Positions 19,143-28,887 of a DNA stretch of 64,000 nucleotides are shown one piece after another; position 1 is the first letter of the stretch; each line of letters begins with the position of its first letter. The stretch comes from Bdellovibrio bacteriovorus str. Tiberius (GTDB taxonomy: Bacteria; Bdellovibrionota; Bdellovibrionia; Bdellovibrionales; Bdellovibrionaceae): NCBI RefSeq assembly GCF_000317895.1, contig NC_019567.1, positions 2,542,001-2,606,000 on the forward strand, read 5' to 3'. The notes under the pieces were generated by a model that saw only the letters and a list, made by a program, of their open reading frames with translations, ran no database searches and had not been told where the DNA came from. The translations under genes and the position numbers were made by a program.

Positions 19143-19709
19143 ATGTACGAAACGTCGGACTTTAGAAAAGGTCTAAAAATCATGCTCGAGGGCAAGCCTT
19201 ACATCGTCGTGGACTTCCAACACGTGAAACCAGGCAAAGGCAATCAGTTCACTCGCACTAAGCTGAGAAACATGCTGACAGGCCAAAATCTTGAATCCAC
19301 CTTCAAATCCGGTGAAAAATTCGAAGTTCCAAACGTAGAAAACAAAGAGATGTCTTTCTTGTACAAAGACGACTCTGGTTACAACTTCATGTCTCAGGAA
19401 ACTTTCGAACAAATCGCCATGTCTGAAGAAGACCTGGGCGAATCCAAGTACTACCTGACTGAAAATCTGAAAGTTGTGATCTTGTTCTACAACGAAAAAG
19501 CCGTTGCTTGCGACGTGCCAAAAGCGGTGAACTTGAAAGTGGCTCAAACAGACCCAGGTATCAAAGGTGACCGTGTGACTGGCGCGACTAAGCCAGCAAC
19601 TATGGAAACCGGCCTGACTGTAGGTGTTCCATTGCACATCTCCGAAGGCGATGTTCTTCGTATTGACACCTCCACAGGTGAATACGTAGAGCGCGTCAGC
19701 CAAAAGTAA
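19143..19709 (+). CDS. efp: Translation elongation factor P
   Basis: 188 residues, the normal length. The three-barrel EF-P fold is recognised from YETSDFRKGLKIMLEGKPY, the exposed loop VKPGKGNQ with Lys32 at the position that EpmA beta-lysylates in E. coli (Lys34 there), and the C-terminal GDVLRIDTSTGEYVERV. EF-P enters the ribosomal E site and rescues stalling at consecutive prolines. No epmA or epmB is in the window, so the modification route is unknown. A strong AGGAAGG ribosome-binding site precedes the ATG, and a terminator-like hairpin follows. Confidence 0.97.
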   Translation: MYETSDFRKGLKIMLEGKPYIVVDFQHVKPGKGNQFTRTKLRNMLTGQNLESTFKSGEKFEVPNVENKEMSFLYKDDSGYNFMSQETFEQIAMSEEDLGESKYYLTENLKVVILFYNEKAVACDVPKAVNLKVAQTDPGIKGDRVTGATKPATMETGLTVGVPLHISEGDVLRIDTSTGEYVERVSQK

Positions 19710-19724
19710 TTAACGCCTAGTATT

Positions 19725-19797
19725 AAGTCTCCGCAACCACTGAATTTTATCGCAAAATAATGAGATAAAGTTTCAGATGAATTGCGGAGGCTTTTTT
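19725..19797 (+). terminator. efp terminator that carries the ribosome-binding site of the next gene
   Basis: A 12-bp stem with one G-U pair (19725-19736 with 19782-19793) is extended inward by CTGAA/TTCAG and TTATC/GATAA pairs and followed by a T run. The right arm contains GCGGAGG, the ribosome-binding site for the TTG at 19799, and the T run fills the spacer. It looks like an attenuator as much as an end of transcription. Confidence 0.75.
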
Positions 19798-19798
19798 C

Positions 19799-20860
19799 TT
19801 GTCCACATATGTTGAGTTAGAAATCCAGAATTTACTCAATCAAAGCTCAGATCAAGCTATCGATCTGGCTGAAGTGGCATCTCGTCTTGTCTCCAGCATC
19901 GAATCTTCCCCGGATCATTTTACTCTTGATAACATCACCGCTCTTTCTCGTTTTCTGATTCAATCCGGAAATGAACTGGTGCTGGTTGAATTCGTTTTGC
20001 GCCATCTTGAAAATGAATCTTTCCCGATTCCCTGGCCGTACTTTCTGGAAGCGCTGAGCGCGTTCAACCAGGAGCTGGATGAAAAATCCGTGCGCGCCCT
20101 GATTGACGGTATCGAAGAAGACGGCGCGCAGGAAGAAGCGTCCCGTTCCCTGGCTTTGCGCCAGACGATTCAAACTCTGGGCGAGTGGCGCAGCAACCGC
20201 AAATACAAAATTCACAAAGACTATCTGAACAACAAACGTCTGTTGCTGGATCAGTTGATCACGCTGCGCACTCAGCAGTTGTATGAGCAGGAAAAATCCC
20301 TGTTAGCCCGCCTGCAGAAACTTTATCCGGGCGACACTGACATCCGCCGCGAAGTGAACGAACACAAGCAGCGTTATGCACTGGAAATTCTTTCCCGCCG
20401 CACGCCACGTTCGCGTGGTGTGAAGACCGAGGATTTCTCTGTGAAAGATCCGGAAACAGAGCAGGCATTGCAGGTGCTGATGCAAAGTATGCACGAGCAC
20501 GCCGAGGCCGATCCTGCCATGGCCTTTGATTTCGCCATTGCCGCTTATATGCTGGAAAGCTACGAAGACGCGCTGTCTTTGCTTTCCTTCAGTGATGAAT
20601 CGGAGGCTTTGATCTGGTTCCGTCTGGAAGTACTGCTCAAGTGCCGCCGCTTTGTAGAGTTGCTGACAGATCTTGCCAAAGTCGAAGTCGTCTTTGCCCA
20701 TGAACCAGAAACTTTCTTTGCCACGGCTTACCTGCGTGCCCAGGCCCTGTGGGGACTTGGCCAAAAACACACGGCCGTTGAAGTGATGGAAGGACTGCTG
20801 GCAGCCCGCCCGCACTATCGTGCGGCCAGTGCGCTGTTAAGCATCTGGGGTGGCCAGTGA
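19799..20860 (+). CDS. Helical-repeat (TPR-like) protein in the tamB operon
   Basis: 353 residues, no signal peptide, almost wholly alpha-helical with TPR-like pairs toward the C-terminus (ALIWFRLEVLLKCRRFVELL, ATAYLRAQALWGLGQKHTAVEVMEGL). No named family. The start is TTG 19799, with GCGGAGG 8 bases upstream; no in-frame ATG is available near it. Its last codons overlap the GTG of the TamB-like gene (GTGA), so the two are coupled. Being first in an operon with TamB and Omp85 proteins suggests a cytoplasmic or membrane-associated accessory role in envelope assembly (inference). The upstream terminator-like hairpin may limit its expression. Confidence 0.75.
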   Translation: MSTYVELEIQNLLNQSSDQAIDLAEVASRLVSSIESSPDHFTLDNITALSRFLIQSGNELVLVEFVLRHLENESFPIPWPYFLEALSAFNQELDEKSVRALIDGIEEDGAQEEASRSLALRQTIQTLGEWRSNRKYKIHKDYLNNKRLLLDQLITLRTQQLYEQEKSLLARLQKLYPGDTDIRREVNEHKQRYALEILSRRTPRSRGVKTEDFSVKDPETEQALQVLMQSMHEHAEADPAMAFDFAIAAYMLESYEDALSLLSFSDESEALIWFRLEVLLKCRRFVELLTDLAKVEVVFAHEPETFFATAYLRAQALWGLGQKHTAVEVMEGLLAARPHYRAASALLSIWGGQ

Positions 20861-23800
20861 GAAGGGCCTTTTGGATTTTACTGACGCCGCTGGCGTGCTT
20901 TCTGGTTTTGTGGGCCGTGGGATCAACTTACCTTGCACCCAAGCTTGAAACCTGGACGCTGAATAAAATCCACAGCTATTCCGATGAAAATCTGCCGGTC
21001 AGTATTCGTGCCAAAAAATTGTCGTTAAGATTTCTGCGCCCGTCTGTTGCCATGGAAGGAATTGAAATCCGCGGCAAAGGTGAATTGGCTGAATCCCTGC
21101 CCTTGATTGAAATCGGCAGTGTGCGCGCCTTCGTTGATGTGTTTCACCTTTTGGGGGGCCGCCTGACCTTGTCAGCGGTGGTGGCAGAATCCCCGCGCGC
21201 GCAAATCAATATTGATCCTTTCCTGAAAGATGACTCCCCGGCCAAAGAACTTCCGATGGATGAGATCTTTGCCCTGCTGGAAAAACTGCCTTTGCAGCGC
21301 GTGTTCCTGCAAAACATCCTGGTGAATGTTTCTTCCAAACAACTGAAGCTGAATGTGGATATTGAAAGCGGCGATCTGCTTTTGACCAACATGGGTAAAA
21401 ACCTGACAGCGAAAGCCAACATCCCGTCCCTGCAGGTCAAACTGGGTGGTATCGGGGATTTTGCCGGATCTTTGGACACGCATCTTTATCTGACCCGCCA
21501 GTCCCTGAAAATCATCCAACTGGGTGTGCGCCTGGGCGAATCTGAGATTCTGACCCGCGGGGAGCTGACTCACTTTTCCAAGATCGCAATCAAACCTTCC
21601 GGCGTTCTGGATCTGAGTGCCAAGGTCAATCTGACTGACATCTACAACGAGATGAAGCGCCTGCGCCCCGACATCAAAATGCCGGTGATCAATGGCGAGC
21701 TGGTCACCGAAATGGATGCCAAGTTCAACGGCCTTGATGATGTCAAAGCTTCGGCCGACATCAACACCCGTTCAGTGACATTGGGCAAACTGGAACTGGG
21801 CGATGCCCGCATTCAGGGTGAATACCAAAATGGCGTGATCAGCCTTTCTGAAATGCAGGTCAATCACCCCGCGGGCGAAGCGACCCTGACCAAGTCACAA
21901 CTGGAGCTTGATGGCAATTACGGCTTCAAGTCCCTGATCACGGTTCATTCCCTGGATCTGTACAAACTTTTCCAAAGCCTTGATCTGGCAAACATCCCGG
22001 TGGGCATCGGACTTGACGGCGAACTGCCGTGCGAAGGGCGCATCCGCCCGACTTTCCAAGTGACCTGCACCAACGCTTCCATCGCGGGCAAAGACCTGTG
22101 GGTGAAGACCGATCTGAAACCAAAAACAAAACCTTTGGTGAATATCGACAGCATGAAAGCCAAAGGTCAGTTCCAGGTCACCACTCAAAGCGTGACCTAT
22201 GCGGCCATTCTGAACGTCGGCAGCAGTCAGGGCACCACCGATGGCGTGATTGATTTCAACAAAGGTTTTAAGATCAATTTCAAGACCGACAAGCTGGATC
22301 TTAAGAACATCCGCAATCTGGCAAATCTGAAAATGATCGGGGCCACTAGTATTTCCGGATCGACATCCGGGGATTCTGATGCCGCGATCTTCGATATGAA
22401 ATTGAACGCGCGCAATTTCATCTTTGAAGACTTTGCCCTGGGAAATCTGATTGCGGATCTTAAATACCGCAAAGGTCACCTGATCTTTGAAGACATCGCC
22501 GGGGCCATCAACAAAACCCAGTATCTGGGTGATCTGAATGTGAACCTGAACAATGAAACCCTGAACGGTGATTTCAGCGTGCCGACGGCCGACATCGCTG
22601 ATGTGGCCCAGGTCTTTGAGCCCATCTACAAACTGCCGATTCAGGTTCAGGGCGTGGGGGCCGCCAAAGCCCACGTTGAAGGTCCGCTGAACTTCTGGAA
22701 GCTTAACTACAAACTTGAATCCGCCTTTAAGAATGTTTTCATTGGTCTTGAAAACTTTGACTCGCTTCAGTTCAATGCTTCCGCGAATCAGGGAAACATC
22801 AAAGCTGACAAGGTTGTTTTGCAAAGAGCCAATTCCACCGTCACCCTGCAAGGGGGCATTTCTTCTGACAAGATCATGAATCTGCATGCGGATGGAAAAA
22901 ACTGGCGTCTGGAAGAATCCGACATCATCAGCAAGATCAATTCCAATATCACCGGCAACCTGAATTTTGCCGCCGAACTGAAAGAATCCGTGACTCAGCC
23001 GCAGATTCTTTTGAAAGGCGCAATCACCGACACCCTGTTTGAAGATCAGGAAATTCCTAATTCAAACCTGATCCTGAAAATCAACCGCCAGAGCTTTGGC
23101 GGTCAGATGACCCTGTTTGGAAACAAGGTCAAAGCAGACTTCCAGGTGCCTATCGCCAACAGCCGCACGCCGCTGGTGATGAAGGTCAACACCAACAACT
23201 GGAACTATTCCACCCTGCTGGGGCTGATCGGTGGAGCGAATCTGGCCAACGAGTATGATTCCGCACTGACCTCAACTGTGGACCTAAGATCTGACAGCGG
23301 CGAACTGTTTAAAGCCACCGGCAAAGTTCACATTGATACGTTCACCCTGAAACGTGGTCCTTTGAGTTTTGCCAATAACGGCCCGATCGACATCACCATG
23401 GATCACGGCGTGGCCAGCATCCGAAACTTCACCCTGCAAGGCCCGAACAATCTGATCCAGATCCGCGGCACCAACTTCACGGCGGAAAATCTAAATGTGG
23501 GTGTGACTGCCAATGCGGACCTTCGCCTGCTGCAGATCTTCACCCCGTTCCTGGAAGACATGGGGGGACCGATTCATGTTTCCACCAATGTTTCCGGCTC
23601 TGTTATGAAGCCTGAAATTCTTGGTAACGCCAATGCCAAGGATACATTTGTGAAAATCAAAGGTTTCCCGCATCCACTGGAAAAAGTGTCTGCGGAAGTC
23701 GTGTTCTCGCAAAGCCGCATTTTGATTAATTCCATCAACGGTCAGATTGCCGGTGGAACTTTAACTGGTGACGGCGGCATTCAGATCAATGGCATCAAGG

Positions 23801-24825
23801 ACATCCCGACCACCATTCGTGCCCGTTTGGAAGGTGTGACCTTCAATGTGCCGGACAAAGTGCGCAGCAGCGGCAGTGCTGATTTGCTGTTCTCGGGACG
23901 CTGGTTCCCGTTCACGCTTTCCGGCACCTATCATGTGACCAGCGCCATGGTTGAAAAAGAATTCACCGAAGATGGCGGCGGTGTTACCGGCGTTCGTCAA
24001 AGTCTGTATCTGCCAAAACTTCTGCGTGAAGGTCAGTTTGAAGCCATCCTGCTGGATCTGCAGATTCTTTTGAATCGCAATATCGTGATTAAGAATTCCC
24101 TGATTGATGGATCCGTGACCGGTCAGTTGCAAGTCAAGGGACCACCGACCAATCCGGTTTTGCTGGGTAAGATCAACATGGAAAGACGATCGAAGATCAT
24201 CTTTAAAGACAAAGTCTTTGATGTTCAAAGCGGTATGATCGACTTCAATGATCCGGATGAAATCAATCCGAACCTGTACATTTCAGCCGCGTCCCGCATC
24301 AATGAATACGACATCACTCTGCTGGCGCAAGGGCCGTCCAAGAATCTGACCATCCATCTGAACAGCGTTCCACCGCTGTCAGAACAGGACATTATTTCTT
24401 TGATCGCCTTGGGGGTTACGTCTTCGGCAATGGATCAGAATCTGCAATCCCGTCAGCAGGCCGAACAATTGGGGGTTGAAATCGGTGGCGCTGTTTTGGC
24501 AAAACCAATCAACAAGCAGCTGGAAAGCACTTTGGGCCTGAATCTGGCCGTGACGTCCCAGTATGATTCCACCCGCAATATCTCGGTTCCTAAAATCACC
24601 CTGAGCCGCCGCCTTTCAGAAAAAATGAAAGTGTCTGGCAGCCGTCCGGTGGGTGACACTCAGTCTTATGACATCAAACTTGAATACTTCCTGAACAGCA
24701 ACATTACGGCCATCGGTTCATTTGAAACCCGTGGTTCTGAGGAAAGCACCAACGTGCAGTCCACGCAGCAGGAATCCCAAAGCATCTTCGGTCTGGATCT
24801 GGAATTCAAAAGGGAGTTTAAATGA
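20857..24825 (+). CDS. tamB: TamB-like (AsmA-clan, DUF490) envelope protein
   Basis: 1322 residues. One N-terminal membrane anchor (FWILLTPLACFLVLWAVG) precedes an AsmA-like start, then about 1000 residues of repetitive amphipathic beta-strands typical of the bridge-forming TamB/YhdP group. The C-terminal DUF490 domain ends in a barrel-like IGSFETRG...EFKREFK. In the family such proteins span the periplasm and move phospholipids, or help insert outer-membrane proteins with TamA. Start GTG 20857 overlaps the previous stop; its own stop overlaps the Omp85 start by 4 bases. The tight tamB-then-Omp85 order supports the assignment. Confidence 0.88.
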   Translation: MRRAFWILLTPLACFLVLWAVGSTYLAPKLETWTLNKIHSYSDENLPVSIRAKKLSLRFLRPSVAMEGIEIRGKGELAESLPLIEIGSVRAFVDVFHLLGGRLTLSAVVAESPRAQINIDPFLKDDSPAKELPMDEIFALLEKLPLQRVFLQNILVNVSSKQLKLNVDIESGDLLLTNMGKNLTAKANIPSLQVKLGGIGDFAGSLDTHLYLTRQSLKIIQLGVRLGESEILTRGELTHFSKIAIKPSGVLDLSAKVNLTDIYNEMKRLRPDIKMPVINGELVTEMDAKFNGLDDVKASADINTRSVTLGKLELGDARIQGEYQNGVISLSEMQVNHPAGEATLTKSQLELDGNYGFKSLITVHSLDLYKLFQSLDLANIPVGIGLDGELPCEGRIRPTFQVTCTNASIAGKDLWVKTDLKPKTKPLVNIDSMKAKGQFQVTTQSVTYAAILNVGSSQGTTDGVIDFNKGFKINFKTDKLDLKNIRNLANLKMIGATSISGSTSGDSDAAIFDMKLNARNFIFEDFALGNLIADLKYRKGHLIFEDIAGAINKTQYLGDLNVNLNNETLNGDFSVPTADIADVAQVFEPIYKLPIQVQGVGAAKAHVEGPLNFWKLNYKLESAFKNVFIGLENFDSLQFNASANQGNIKADKVVLQRANSTVTLQGGISSDKIMNLHADGKNWRLEESDIISKINSNITGNLNFAAELKESVTQPQILLKGAITDTLFEDQEIPNSNLILKINRQSFGGQMTLFGNKVKADFQVPIANSRTPLVMKVNTNNWNYSTLLGLIGGANLANEYDSALTSTVDLRSDSGELFKATGKVHIDTFTLKRGPLSFANNGPIDITMDHGVASIRNFTLQGPNNLIQIRGTNFTAENLNVGVTANADLRLLQIFTPFLEDMGGPIHVSTNVSGSVMKPEILGNANAKDTFVKIKGFPHPLEKVSAEVVFSQSRILINSINGQIAGGTLTGDGGIQINGIKDIPTTIRARLEGVTFNVPDKVRSSGSADLLFSGRWFPFTLSGTYHVTSAMVEKEFTEDGGGVTGVRQSLYLPKLLREGQFEAILLDLQILLNRNIVIKNSLIDGSVTGQLQVKGPPTNPVLLGKINMERRSKIIFKDKVFDVQSGMIDFNDPDEINPNLYISAASRINEYDITLLAQGPSKNLTIHLNSVPPLSEQDIISLIALGVTSSAMDQNLQSRQQAEQLGVEIGGAVLAKPINKQLESTLGLNLAVTSQYDSTRNISVPKITLSRRLSEKMKVSGSRPVGDTQSYDIKLEYFLNSNITAIGSFETRGSEESTNVQSTQQESQSIFGLDLEFKREFK

Positions 24826-27611
24826 TCTGCACACCCCTTTTGAAACCCGCATTGATTCTGGCTCTGTCCCTGGGACTTCCTGCGTGGGCGGCGAAGAAAA
24901 GCCTGAACTATTCCACCCTGCCGCAGGAACTGCAGCTGGATCTGGAAAAAAGATTCCCGGACGCCCGAAAAGAACGCCTGAGCCAGGATCAGGTCGACGA
25001 AATCCTGCGCTTTATGCAGCAAAAGCCGCAGCTGCAACGCCTTCGCGTTTTTGATGAAGGCAATGGCAGCCCTTGGCGTTTGGACTTCCAGCTGACCCGC
25101 CGTATTTCCCAGGTTCAGATTGAAGGCAATAAAACCATGTCCTCTTCTGAAGCGGAAAACCTGTTTGGCGTGAAGGCCGATGACGTCTTTGACCAGCAGA
25201 GCTTGATTGAGGGCGGTGAAAAGCTGCACCAGGCCTATCGCGACATCGGTTTTTACAATGCAGTGATTGATATCGAAATGCCGCCTGAAAGCCCGGAGTC
25301 GGTTTCGATTCTGGTGCGTGTGAATGAAAACAAAAGAACCCGCGTTCACAATATCGTGCTGCAAAGCCCGAATGATGACCTGAACAAGCGCCTGATGAAA
25401 GAAGTCGACGGCGCCCTGAATGACCCCTACACCGATGCGACCCTGTCCAAGATTCAAAAAGACGCCCGCGAGTTTTTGACCAAGAATCGCTATGTCCGTG
25501 CGGATCTGGTCGGTCCCACGGCGGACTTCAATGCCGACGAATCCCAGGTGACTTTGACCTATAGACTGGAAAAAACAGAAAAGTACAACTTTGACTATCA
25601 AGGTGTGCGTTTCCTGGCGATTCGTGGAATCGAAAACGCCCTGGATCTGGATAGCTATTATTCAGCCAGCCCGTCGGTCAGCGCCGAACTGGCCGCCAAG
25701 ATTCGCGGCTATTATCTGTCCAAGGGTTACGCCCGTGCGGAAGTGAAAGCGGATGAATCCGAACTGCGCAACTTCCAGCGCAAGGTGACCTTCCACATCG
25801 AGGAAGGCCCCCAGGTCAAGGTGCAAAAGTACAACCTGACCGGCCGCTACAGTAAAAAAGACAGCTATTATATCAACTTTATCGAAGAACACAGCTCGCC
25901 CGTCGTTGACAGTGGTTACTACAACAAGGACGACATCGATGCGGGCCTGAAGAATCTGATTCTGGAGCTGCAAAACAACGGTTACCTGCAAGCCAAGATT
26001 CTTTCCACGCGCACACAGTACAATAAAGACCGCGACGCCGTCACGATTTACATCAATCTGGATGAAGGCCCGCTGACCGTGGTGGAATCCGTCACCTTCA
26101 CCGGCAATCAGGCCTTTCCTGCGGAAGAGCTTTTAAAAGTCACCCGTCTGCGCCCGGGCCCGCTAAAACTGGGTCAGATCGAAGAAGCCGTGGCCCGTTT
26201 GAAAAATCATTACCGCGAGCAGGGCTATATCGAAATGCTGCTGCTGAACGAACGCGCGGATCTGGTGACCTATGATGAAACCAACACCAAGGCGACTTTG
26301 AATTTCAAAATCTTTGAAGGCCCGCAAGTCCGGGTGGCTTCAATCATTCTGGAAGGCAATACCTTTACTTCTGATTATGTGATTCACAAGGAACTGGAAT
26401 TCGACAAAGGGGATCTGCTGACACCTTCCAATTTGGAAGAATCCGTCGCACGCCTGCAAAGAACCGGATTCTTTGGCTCCGTGGAAATCCGCACACTGGA
26501 AGAAAAAACCAACGTCGCCAACCGCACCGTGCTGGTGAAAGTGACCGAACGTGATCCGGGCGTCTTTACTTTGGGGGCAGGTGCCACCAATGAAAGAACC
26601 CTGACCTTGCGTGGATACACCGGGATTGCCTATCGCAACCTGTGGGGCACCGGCCGCGGGATTTCCCTGCGTCTGGAAGGAAACTATAACGTAGCTGACA
26701 TCAAGTATCTGGAAAGCCGCGTGGTCCTTGGATACCTTGAGCCTTACATCTTTGATTCCCGCGTGCGTGGCCGTATCAACGTCACTCGTTCCAGCACCGT
26801 GACTGACTACGACATCAAGCAGGTGTCGGATGTTCGTTCGACCACTTATTCTCTGGAAAAAGACTTCACTTCGCGCATTCTGGGGATCTGGGATCTTTGG
26901 TCTTTGGCGACCATCCGTGACTTCGGTTTGGATGACTCTTACCCGTACGATACTCTGGAACAAAATATCGCAACCACCGGCCCCCAGCTGGATCTGGATT
27001 TCCGCGACAACCCGTTCAATCCGACTCGCGGCACGTTCACACGCTGGAACGCTGAATACTCAACTCCGGAAATTGGCTCAAGCCCCACGATTGAATACTG
27101 GCGTTCGACTTTAAGCTTTACGCATTATTGGACTGTCGGTCAGCTTTCCAAGCAGCCGGTCGTCTGGGCCAACCAGGTGCGTGGTGGTTATCTTAAAAAC
27201 CTCAGCAAGGACGGCGGCGTTCCCTGGGATAAAAAAGGCTTTACGCTGGGTGGTCAGTCCACCGTGCGCGGATACGAGGCCGGAACCCAGGAAGTCTTCC
27301 CGAACCGTCAGGATCTGGGCTTAAGCGACACGGATCCGACTTACTATCTGACGACGGATTCAACCATGTATCTGATTAAGTCAGAACTGCGTTTCCCGGT
27401 TTGGGAAAGCCTGGGTGGAGCTTTATTCTATGATGGTGGCTCAGTGAAAATCCAGGATCTGCATTTCTCAGATCCGTATCGCGATTCAACGGGGTTTGGT
27501 ATTCGCTACAACACTCCAGTGGGTCCTTTAAGTCTGGAGTGGGCTTGGAAGCTGGATGCGCGACCTGGTGAAGAACCATGGCGCTTCCACCTGTCCATCG
27601 GGACGTTCTAA
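24822..27611 (+). CDS. Omp85-family outer-membrane assembly protein (TamA/BamA-like)
   Basis: 929 residues. Signal peptide MICTPLLKPALILALSLGLPAWA, then several POTRA-like repeats (VQIEGNKTMSSSEAENLFGV, VTFTGNQAFPAEELLKVTRL, IILEGNTFTSDYVIHKEL) up to about residue 575. A 16-strand beta-barrel follows, with LDFRDNPFNPTRGTF, a GGQSTVRGY lid-loop signature and a C-terminal Phe (HLSIGTF). Omp85 proteins fold or insert outer-membrane proteins. It is longer than E. coli TamA (3 POTRA) and has more POTRA domains, so by length it is closer to BamA, but its partner gene is tamB-like. I call it TamA-like by context. No other bam genes are in the window. Confidence 0.88.
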   Translation: MICTPLLKPALILALSLGLPAWAAKKSLNYSTLPQELQLDLEKRFPDARKERLSQDQVDEILRFMQQKPQLQRLRVFDEGNGSPWRLDFQLTRRISQVQIEGNKTMSSSEAENLFGVKADDVFDQQSLIEGGEKLHQAYRDIGFYNAVIDIEMPPESPESVSILVRVNENKRTRVHNIVLQSPNDDLNKRLMKEVDGALNDPYTDATLSKIQKDAREFLTKNRYVRADLVGPTADFNADESQVTLTYRLEKTEKYNFDYQGVRFLAIRGIENALDLDSYYSASPSVSAELAAKIRGYYLSKGYARAEVKADESELRNFQRKVTFHIEEGPQVKVQKYNLTGRYSKKDSYYINFIEEHSSPVVDSGYYNKDDIDAGLKNLILELQNNGYLQAKILSTRTQYNKDRDAVTIYINLDEGPLTVVESVTFTGNQAFPAEELLKVTRLRPGPLKLGQIEEAVARLKNHYREQGYIEMLLLNERADLVTYDETNTKATLNFKIFEGPQVRVASIILEGNTFTSDYVIHKELEFDKGDLLTPSNLEESVARLQRTGFFGSVEIRTLEEKTNVANRTVLVKVTERDPGVFTLGAGATNERTLTLRGYTGIAYRNLWGTGRGISLRLEGNYNVADIKYLESRVVLGYLEPYIFDSRVRGRINVTRSSTVTDYDIKQVSDVRSTTYSLEKDFTSRILGIWDLWSLATIRDFGLDDSYPYDTLEQNIATTGPQLDLDFRDNPFNPTRGTFTRWNAEYSTPEIGSSPTIEYWRSTLSFTHYWTVGQLSKQPVVWANQVRGGYLKNLSKDGGVPWDKKGFTLGGQSTVRGYEAGTQEVFPNRQDLGLSDTDPTYYLTTDSTMYLIKSELRFPVWESLGGALFYDGGSVKIQDLHFSDPYRDSTGFGIRYNTPVGPLSLEWAWKLDARPGEEPWRFHLSIGTF

Positions 27612-27621
27612 AATTTAAAAA

Positions 27622-28290
27622 TTAAATTGTGAAATCAGCCAGATCCCAGACACAGTCTTCGATGGCGATCAGTCCTTCGACTTTGCCATCTTTGATCAAA
27701 GGCTCAAGATACAGACGAGTCATATACATCTGCAGTCGTTCCAGCGACACCCGCTCTTGAATCTTATGAACTTCCGTGATGATCACCGGCTGATTCAGTC
27801 GACCCGACAAAACGTAGTTGGCTTGTTCCAGAATACGCAGGGTCACTTCTTCAGCGCGGGAATACAGATGAGGCCAGCTGCGACAGAAGATGTCTTCGAT
27901 CGTGTAGCTGCAGAATTCAAAGAAGTTGAATGAGCGGAAGAACTGCGTGTGCTTGTGGGAATAGAATTCGACAATGCGACCGTCCAGATTCACCAACTGC
28001 TCAAGGCCCTCATCGCTGATTTTGTATCCGTAATAGTCCAACGCCGTTTTCACCAGGAACGCCATGTCCTTGATCCGGCGACCCTGACGGTGCACGGAAC
28101 GGCAGACTTCCAGGTATTGATTCATCAGATCCGTGGACTGAGCCTGCTCTTCTTCGCTGAGCTGTTGAAAGTACGGCAGGGTTTCTTGGGAGTAAGGACG
28201 AACGGACCACCCCTCCAGCTCAAGCATGGAGGCCAACTCTTCACAGAGAAGTTTGAATTTTTGCAGATGCCCTTGGGTTGCTACACTCAT
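27622..28290 (-). CDS. Hypothetical protein, helical
   Basis: 222 residues, soluble and helix-rich with many aromatic residues (HTQFFRSFNFFEFCSYTIEDIF). No family is recognised. An in-frame TTG at 28311 could extend it by 7 residues; ATG 28290 is preferred, though its ribosome-binding site is weak. It ends 10 bases from the Omp85 stop (convergent) and lies downstream of the XRE regulator, from which a terminator separates it. Confidence 0.65.
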   Translation of the reverse strand: MSVATQGHLQKFKLLCEELASMLELEGWSVRPYSQETLPYFQQLSEEEQAQSTDLMNQYLEVCRSVHRQGRRIKDMAFLVKTALDYYGYKISDEGLEQLVNLDGRIVEFYSHKHTQFFRSFNFFEFCSYTIEDIFCRSWPHLYSRAEEVTLRILEQANYVLSGRLNQPVIITEVHKIQERVSLERLQMYMTRLYLEPLIKDGKVEGLIAIEDCVWDLADFTI

Positions 28291-28337
28291 GCCGCGCCGC
28301 TCTCGAAACAAAATCGTATTTATATCTCTTAAACAAA

Positions 28338-28359
28338 AAGAGCCCCCAAAGGAGCTCTT
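28338..28359 (-). terminator. Terminator of the XRE regulator gene
   Basis: AAGAGC (28338-28343) pairs with GCTCTT (28354-28359). On the minus strand the stem is followed by CTTTTTGTTT. Confidence 0.65.
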
Positions 28360-28389
28360 CGATAATCAAGTTTCTAAAAACTTGGTAGC

Positions 28390-28668
28390 TTAGCGAGCTT
28401 TGCTGCTAGCGAACTTACGGCGAAGATCCTGAGTCACCTCATGGATAGTCGCATTCAAGGTCACTTCGAAAAGATCGTCAGCTGAAACTTTGTAAAGCTC
28501 GCCCAATCTTTTTAGTGCGTTGATTGGAGGATGAGATACACCACGCTCCCAGTTAGAAATAAACTGTGGAGTGGAGTAACCCAATTTATCCGCAACGTCT
28601 CTCTGAGAAAGACCTGCCGATACACGTTTTTGCTTCAAAAAATCAGCTAACATATTTTTTTGTCTCAT
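28390..28668 (-). CDS. XRE-family helix-turn-helix regulator
   Basis: 92 residues. The N-terminal 65 residues are a Cro/CI-type HTH (LADFLKQKRVSAGLSQRDVA, then GYSTPQFISNWERGVSHPP, the usual turn and recognition helix), followed by a short helical tail. The start is ATG 28668 with AGGTGG 7 bases upstream. It is divergent from the acyl-ACP thioesterase gene with a 219-base AT-rich gap, so it may regulate that gene or itself; no clear operator palindrome is visible. Confidence 0.85.
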   Translation of the reverse strand: MRQKNMLADFLKQKRVSAGLSQRDVADKLGYSTPQFISNWERGVSHPPINALKRLGELYKVSADDLFEVTLNATIHEVTQDLRRKFASSKAR

Positions 28669-28887
28669 GTGATTTCCACCTAACGATGAATTTATTTATA
28701 CACATCATGACGAGTGTGACAAGCCCTTTGCATTCAAAAAGCTTTCAAAATATCCTCATCCAGATAAATACATTATAGCTTATTTGATCTAAATTACTTC
28801 CTGTTTTTTTGCAATTTCTAATCTTTTTCGTGTTTGAGATGTGAGCCATTTCTTGTTTTGTAGCAGAAAAGATTGAAGGATATGAGC

